64,000 nucleotides of DNA from Gonatopus flavifemur (taxonomy: Eukaryota > Arthropoda > Insecta > Hymenoptera > Dryinidae): assembly GCA_018340375.1 (NCBI GenBank), contig JAFFJZ010000001.1, forward strand, positions 73,400,001 to 73,464,000. The letters are read 5' to 3'. The position numbers were made by a program, and so were the translations under genes. The notes under the pieces were generated by a model, which had not been told where the DNA came from, searched no databases, and was given only the letters and a program-made list of their open reading frames with translations. Shown piece by piece: positions 57,264 to 64,000 of the stretch (positions within the stretch are counted from its first letter, which is position 1; the number at the start of each line of letters is the position of its first letter).

Positions 57264-60200
57264 CTGAAATCGTTATTGTGATTATGCAAACAAATCCATA
57301 AGAAATGAAATATAGAATACAATTACTAGACTATTGGGAAGAAATCGTTTCTCTAACGATTAGGTATGTGAAAGTTTCAACACATATTTCATACATACAT
57401 GATTCATATGAATTGTATATACAATAAAATCTGTATGCAGCATACAGTGCAGAATTCGTATGAAGTTTCTTCACTTGACTGAAAAGATCACTCCAGAGAT
57501 TGAGCTGAAAAGGTTCAATTGAACCAATAAATGTTGCTGTAGGGTTGCTGATGTATTTTTACCATAATCTCGATTATGATATTGATCACAGGTTTCATAC
57601 CAGATTTGATATTTTTATAAGAGTATAATTCGTTTTCAAATATAGCAATGAATCAAAATGTATTGATCTTTGAGACACTACTCAAAGTTGTCTCAGTATG
57701 TATTGAATTTAGCATTCGTCTGACGATCTTATTCCTCTGCCACCCTTCACGTTTGAAACTGACACAATCAGAGGCGTTAGTACAATTCTTACCGAGCCCT
57801 AGATGGTCAGTGACTGGGAGGGAGGGAGGTTAGAAATCTCAATCGTTCATATAAGAGCTACACAGTTGGAAGTCAAGAATGTAAACTATGATTGTGATTT
57901 TAGTTCAAGTCAGCAACTTTACTATAAACTCGATAAGGGTCTGAAGGTCAATCTGGGAGAGATAAGTTTTTTTCAAAGATTCACGAATTAAGGCTTATTT
58001 GACCAGGAAAGAAATATTTTGTTTGTAGATTCCGAGGCATGGAATTCCATGGCTGTCCTGGAGCGAGACCTGGTTTCTCCAGAGCTACGAGGACGGTAAT
58101 GACGTCCCTGGACACAATACTGGAAAGGGATAGTATTATTCATCAAAGAAGATTTTCATATGAATAAATCAAGAATCACTGTCTTCAATACCTCTCCATA
58201 TACACATAACATATTATATGATACATTCTGACATGTGATACGTTGGTTTCATCAACGCTTTCGAACTCTGTGTCCAACACAATGGACTCTTTCATAAAAC
58301 TCTCAAACGCTCATAGTTTTGAAAATGTTGAATTTATTGAATGTGTAAATACTTGAATAAATCTTTCATCGGTAACTAAACATTGTTTATATACTAGTGA
58401 GGATGATACTTGAATTTTGTTGTTGTTCCATTCTTTTATGCAAAACATATCTACGTAGTTTTTATTGATTTTTACGAAGTTTCGAGCGGAACTTGATGTA
58501 ATTTTCATAAAAAATAATTTGTTCCAAACAGAATTGCAATGATATATAAAATTTTACATAGATAGTGGAATAGGGGCAGAACATGAAAGAAACAATATAA
58601 AATTTCATACAAACATTACATGGTGCAATGAAGAATCGATAATAAGCAACCGGGTTAATTCAAAAATATCAGTATTAGTTTTCCGAAGATTAAAAAAATA
58701 ACGATTGTTGAATTACAAAATGGATATAAAACAAGCTTGCTAGAATATTCGCGGTAGTAAATAAGTTTTTAATAGAGTCGGTGCGGTGTATGAAAAACAT
58801 AAAGGAGCAGTTACAAAAGCTGACGACCGTGGAAGATTGATGAACACGGCGGACGAGCAATTATCAACGTAGAGGAATAAAATTTCAGGCTAAGTGCAGT
58901 GGAAATAGCTGCAATAGTCAAAACTCATATCGATGTGAATACAGGGATTCTAGTACCATAACAGTGAACAGTATAAAGAGCTCACCTCCTAGAAACTATC
59001 CCAAGAATGAATTTAAAAAAATCAGAATTCGCTACAAAAGATATATAAGCATTTGAATGAACACAAATTCAATCCCTTTGATCTCAATGAATGTTACATA
59101 GCGTCGGAAAAAAATGTAGAGTTCGACGCAGTGTAAAAAGCAGTATGAACTCGTCGTTCATCGATAAATACTTCACTTTCATCAAGTTCAACTATAATTA
59201 GTGGTTTTTTTGGTTAATATGTCAGGGATAAGTCATTTTCATTTCATGTTTGCGCTAAGGAGATCTGAAACAGCGTAAGACGCTTGAAATATTCACATCA
59301 TACTCTTAAATTTTTCTTCAACAGCATCAGGTTTCGTTACGACGAATGAAGATCAAATGAATTTTTCATGCTGGACATGAATGAAAAGACTGTGGAGACA
59401 TACATATATAGTAATTCATAAAACGACATCGGGATGCACTGATAATGGTTGTTTATTTGAACCTTTTTTTTACTGGAAAAAATTATTTGATTGATTCATG
59501 CACGAGAACAAAAACTCCTTGTTCCAGGTAGAACTTTGTCATGACAACCAAAGAGAATTATATCAAATTATTTTCGACATTACGTTCCAATCAAATTTCG
59601 ATATAAATTTTTATAAAAAACAAAAAGAATCTATTGTATTTAAAACGGTTGCGTACAATATTTATCAACAAGAAGACTACAATTTTCGTTAAGAACCACG
59701 AATTCACTGCTCTTCACTTTCCTTCCTCTTTTATTCCAAATTCATCGTGAGAAAATTCAGTTTTCCCCAATTTCATTTCTTATTTAGCGGTTGGAGTAAA
59801 AATTTCCGACCAATTCAATGAAATCATGCACAAAGCTTTTTGAAAAGTATTTCTTTGGATGAATCGTTTGAGTGAATTCAATTATCGTGAAAGCTTATCG
59901 AAATACCTTCATTGAGTATTTCAACCTTAGTAGGAGAATAGGATCGAATAACATCGGACGCTCAAACTTTTTCAAAAGTAATCAATGTGATCATGAATAT
60001 ATTAACACACTTTTTATCCCACAAAAAATTTCAATTAGTAATATATACAAAGATTCCTAAAGTTCTACTGCCGTAAACATAAATCCACATTGATCACTCT
60101 GCATTTGGCTTAGAATTTAGCACTCGTCCGATACCATCCCGCTGTCCGATACTACTCGACTTTCCCCTATGTCACTGTTCTCACAGATAACGGTGAATAC

Positions 60201-63200
60201 CACTCTAGTTAGAGCAAGCTATCGAATCTTACCAAATCTAACATTGATTCATGTACAGTATTCTAGTCGGAGCTAATTAGATTTGAATAAATTCAATAGG
60301 TTTTTATAGTGAAAAACCTATCGCATCTGGTTACATTTGATTAAAAACTGGACGATATTCTCATCTACATTTTTTTGTTATAAAATTCATTCGATAACTA
60401 GATTTTCCTAATGAATTGTTATTCAGGTGACTTGATTCCTATCATCGATCAATGGAACATTCAACCGATACCACAAGATTTTCATCCCGTGGGAAAGAAA
60501 AAACAATTCAATATAAAATATTCAATTGGTTATTGAATCGAAGTAGGTGTGGTTTGAAGTAGAATACAAAGAATACGGAAAGTGCATAAGTGTGTCCCTG
60601 CAAACAACTGTATCGACCCACTGCGGGATGAACAAGTACTGCCAACGATTAGTTACATCGGGCATCCATCAGCTGTGAATATAGGTCGGCATGAATTCCT
60701 GTTGACCAGTGACCACCCAGTTGTCAAAAATTCCTTCAATAACGCGAATCATTCAATCCAAGTATTTTTAACGGTAAAATCACAAAACTTGGACATTCTC
60801 ATGCAGATTTGAAACAATAGAATGACAAGCGAGTCAGCAATTTTATCCTTTTTTATTCTCCACCACAACCACCGTGCCAATGTTTTTCAAATCAATTTTT
60901 TCATCTGAAAAAATATTCGGGGATATTGTTGTGTTAGCACACAGGGAAATTCCTGCTGTTTCACGAAATGGTTCCTTTTATTTCTCAATCATGGCTTTTA
61001 TAACGGAATCTAATAATTCTACGGAAACTAGAATGACAATTCAAATTGAAAAAAAAAACAATCAGTATGAACATACGAGGAAAACGGTTTGTGATTTGTA
61101 ACACTGAAAAATGTCACCATTAGGGAACATGTTTTTTCACAAAATTTATATTAATGTTACATTGGAATGATAATGAAATATGAAATATGCAAGACAAAAA
61201 TTATAACATCTATTAAAGAGTGTTTAAGAGTTCGCATATCAAATCCACCACCTTACTCTTCATGAAAAAATAAAAAGTAAATTCATTCCCAAAATCGGAT
61301 TTATCGAATAGATTTTCAAAGGATTTTAATCAATTTTTAATAATCAACCTCTATACTGTGAATTATAAATGAAATCATATTCAATACTGCGTATCGAGTG
61401 ACCCACATTGGTCGTATTTGATCAGAATATATTGTGAGGTGATTGAAATGAACAAAGTGATTAGATTATGTGATTTACTATTCAATGACGAAAACGGGGA
61501 ACATTTTATCCTACTTGGACAAGTATGATAAATATTTCCATTCGACAAGAAAATTATTTGTAATAAAGATAATTCTTCCAGGAAGGGGACCAGTTCACTG
61601 TTACAGGAGTTCTTAAATTTAATACGAAATTCGTTATGAAATATCATATTTTCATAATAAATTTAATACTGATTCTTGAATTTAATATGACTCATGAAAT
61701 TTCACAATTTCTTACTAAAATGTAATAATTATTCATCAATCTTCACAAACATGTTATTAAAATTAAAAAGAAAATTCTCAACATTAGGAATAAAATTCTT
61801 AGCATCCAGAATGATATTATTGAATTCAGTATTTCATTATGAATTCTGTTGATTAAATTGTTTATGAAAAAAACTTCATAACTTCTCTAACAGTAGAATA
61901 CACAATGTGTTTTCTAACAGTGTTGATGTGTAGTTTCAAACATTTTTCACATACTTTACCAGTTTGAATGCACGAAAAAAATTGTATGGCTGTCACGACC
62001 AACTGCATGGTTGTACTTGACTCAACCCAAACTTGAGCTACCCAAAAGGGAATCAAAACTCTCGTCAATTTTGCTAGCCAATTCTTCTGGAATTGCATTG
62101 GCTGAAAGAATGTTCAAGGATGATTACTCTGAAGAACTGTCGCATCCATTAATGTAGTGCTGTTTTTAGCAATTTTTATCGAAGCACTTACCAAATCACT
62201 CCTTCAACTTCTTTCTATCGATAATGATATAATAGGTCCTGTTCTGTTTCACCATTTTTTGTTCATTCCTCCTATTCTTCAGACTGATTTTGTTGTAATT
62301 GTTGAAAATGAGAGTCAAATGAAATATACTCCTGAATTTCTCCTCCAACAAACATCTCATCCAAATCTAATTCAACAATCTGCAATATTCAACAATCAGG
62401 ACAAAATCAGTCTAAAATCAAAATAAAAAGACAAAAAACATCCAAATTTTCGACGTGGGTCAAATGAGAGGATCGAATGAAGTTCATGTACAATTCTACC
62501 TGATTCTATACATGAATTTTCCCAAATTTGTACATGATGCTTTCGCCTTTTATGGGCATATAGCGTGAAAATTGAATGGAGACTATATAACCCATTGTGG
62601 CACCAACTTATCATAAATTCTGTTTTGTAAGAAGAAAACCCAGCGTTTCTCTATGAAATGTAGAATTCCTGTTGTTGAATTAATCCTTCAACTTTTATAA
62701 AAAAGTCAAATGTAGAAAGTTATGACAATGAAAATAAGAATTCAAAACAATGCAAGATTTTGAACAATATAGTTTTCATATAGATTCTTTGGAAATTCTG
62801 TTGAAGTTTTCATTAAAATCTTTGAATATACCTTTTGTTCAGTCAACTCCATGTTACGAAATTGACAACAAAATTGTCCGATACAAACTTGGAAATTATT
62901 TCGGTCCGAGTTTTTACTGGAATCTGAGCTTTGTTTGGTATTGTTCCACGAAAATACCAACTTATACCAAGCGATGTTTGTATACCATTGGAACTCCTCT
63001 TTGTATCTTTGGCATTTCCAATCCTCTACTTGTTGCTCTGCTTCATAAAAGAGAGAAGGCAGATTATTGTTTTGTTCTATATAGTCTTAGAATTTCAGCG
63101 GGAAGTTGTATTAATGGAAATTCAACGGTTAAAAAAAGGAACAAGATTCCAAAGGAAAGGGAACACTTCTTTATATTATTCTTTGCAAATGGAATAACAA

Positions 63201-64000
63201 TATTAGATTATTATTGTGCTACTTTGGTGGCTGAATAAATATAGAAGTATTTCTAGAAATATTTATATAATGTATCATCACATCGAAATATGATGTCGGT
63301 ACTGTAAGACTTTCTCGTATACAAATTCTTTTTTGGTCAAATCTCGCTTCAATTCATCAACACCATGATGGAAATGGAACCTAAAATAAAGCGTAACAAA
63401 GCAAATGGTGAAGTTCAGAGAAAACGGTAGTGAGAGAGCATTTGGATCAAAGTTACCCATAGAAAGTGTGTCGAAATCACAGCTCTTTGAATAAGCAACG
63501 CAAGGGAAACGTACGCAGAGGAATTCCAAAATACAAAGACTCACAATTTCAATTGATGTCTTTCACTATTGTAGGCCAGTGTTTTATTCATTGAGCTATG
63601 AAACACGCTGTAATTTCCAATTATTGGAAGATTTTTTCCACTCAAAATCTTCATGGAATGACTCAATATGCTTCACAGAACGTAACAATACTTTTTTCGG
63701 AATGACATTGAAAGTTTATAGAGCATATTGAGAGCGTGTAATTTCAGTACTTGACAGCAAACAAGTATATTATTGTATACGCTTCAGCAGAAGAAGATTG
63801 AAAGCTTTTACGTTCCATGTCAGCTTCAAGTGCACTTATTGGGAACGCAGGTTTCCATCAGGGCCATCAAAATGAATTTCGATTCATGATTGATTATCGA
63901 ATTTTACATAAGTTTAATTGAATTCCTTGATCAGCGGTATATATTCCAAAAAGATTACTGTAATTAAAATTCTACTTCATTTATTCAATCGCAATTCATT
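57264..64000. other. No recognised gene; probable dpr intron or 5' region
   Basis: If the dpr start lies further up, this is intron. The sequence is mostly AT-rich. A GC-rich block at about 58031-58135 stands out (see findings). At 62750-63240 two overlapping plus-strand frames (62750-63238; 62931-63197, very hydrophobic) and one minus-strand frame are open; I cannot assign any. 61600-61860 resembles 25700-25920 and 34880-35130. No other exon or RNA gene found. Confidence 0.35.

Noticed and set aside
62750..63238. Chemoreceptor gene
   Set aside because: The hydrophobic frame and the longest frame differ, no conserved receptor motif is visible, and the minus strand is open too.
1..64000. Endogenous viral segment (for example a wasp-associated provirus)
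   Set aside because: No capsid, polymerase, envelope or virulence-gene-like frame was recognised; the repeats are DNA-transposon-like.

Overview
The window looks like AT-rich nuclear DNA from an insect, most likely a hymenopteran. The evidence is spliced genes with GT-AG introns, introns of up to about 13.7 kb, a divergent antennal-type ionotropic receptor, a Dpr-family immunoglobulin gene, two lineages of mariner transposon and very many small inverted-repeat elements. The order-level guess is inference; nothing here fixes the species. There are no bacterial operons, no rRNA genes and no CRISPR array.

Layout. (1) 1.4-2.4 kb, minus strand: a small three-exon gene that reads as a Tctex1-type dynein light chain (about 174 residues). 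(2) 4.8-14 kb: a field of small elements, including an intact mauritiana-type mariner at 11185-12469 with a full transposase, TIRs and a TA target duplication, next to a fragment of a psq-type helix-turn-helix protein, a SINE-like repeat and a 1.3 kb non-autonomous hAT-like element with a perfect 8-bp target duplication. (3) 15.5-17.3 kb, minus strand: an ionotropic receptor pseudogene with three frame changes and one in-frame stop. (4) 19-25.4 kb: inverted-repeat elements and no gene. (5) 26.6-57.3 kb, minus strand: five exons of one dpr gene (two Ig domains and a C-terminal hydrophobic tail). The start/signal-peptide exon is not seen and probably lies beyond 57.3 kb or outside the window. 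Its introns hold a dead irritans-type mariner (27266-28533) and most of the inverted-repeat elements, including long fold-backs at 43.8-44.3, 45.3-46.5, 48.2-48.6 and 50.1-50.8 kb. (6) 57.3-64 kb: no gene recognised, one GC-rich block at 58.0 kb.

The cellular genes have no visible functional link; they are ordinary neighbours. The most distinctive content is the layered mobile DNA: a possibly still active mariner, nested elements dated by their target duplications, and an inverted-repeat element at 43.8-44.3 kb that carries a degenerate hammerhead-ribozyme-like core in both arms and resembles terminal repeats of Penelope-like elements. I did not find convincing evidence of an undescribed gene system. 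Exon joins were made by hand from splice sites, reading phase and family resemblance, and have not been tested by transcript or database search.
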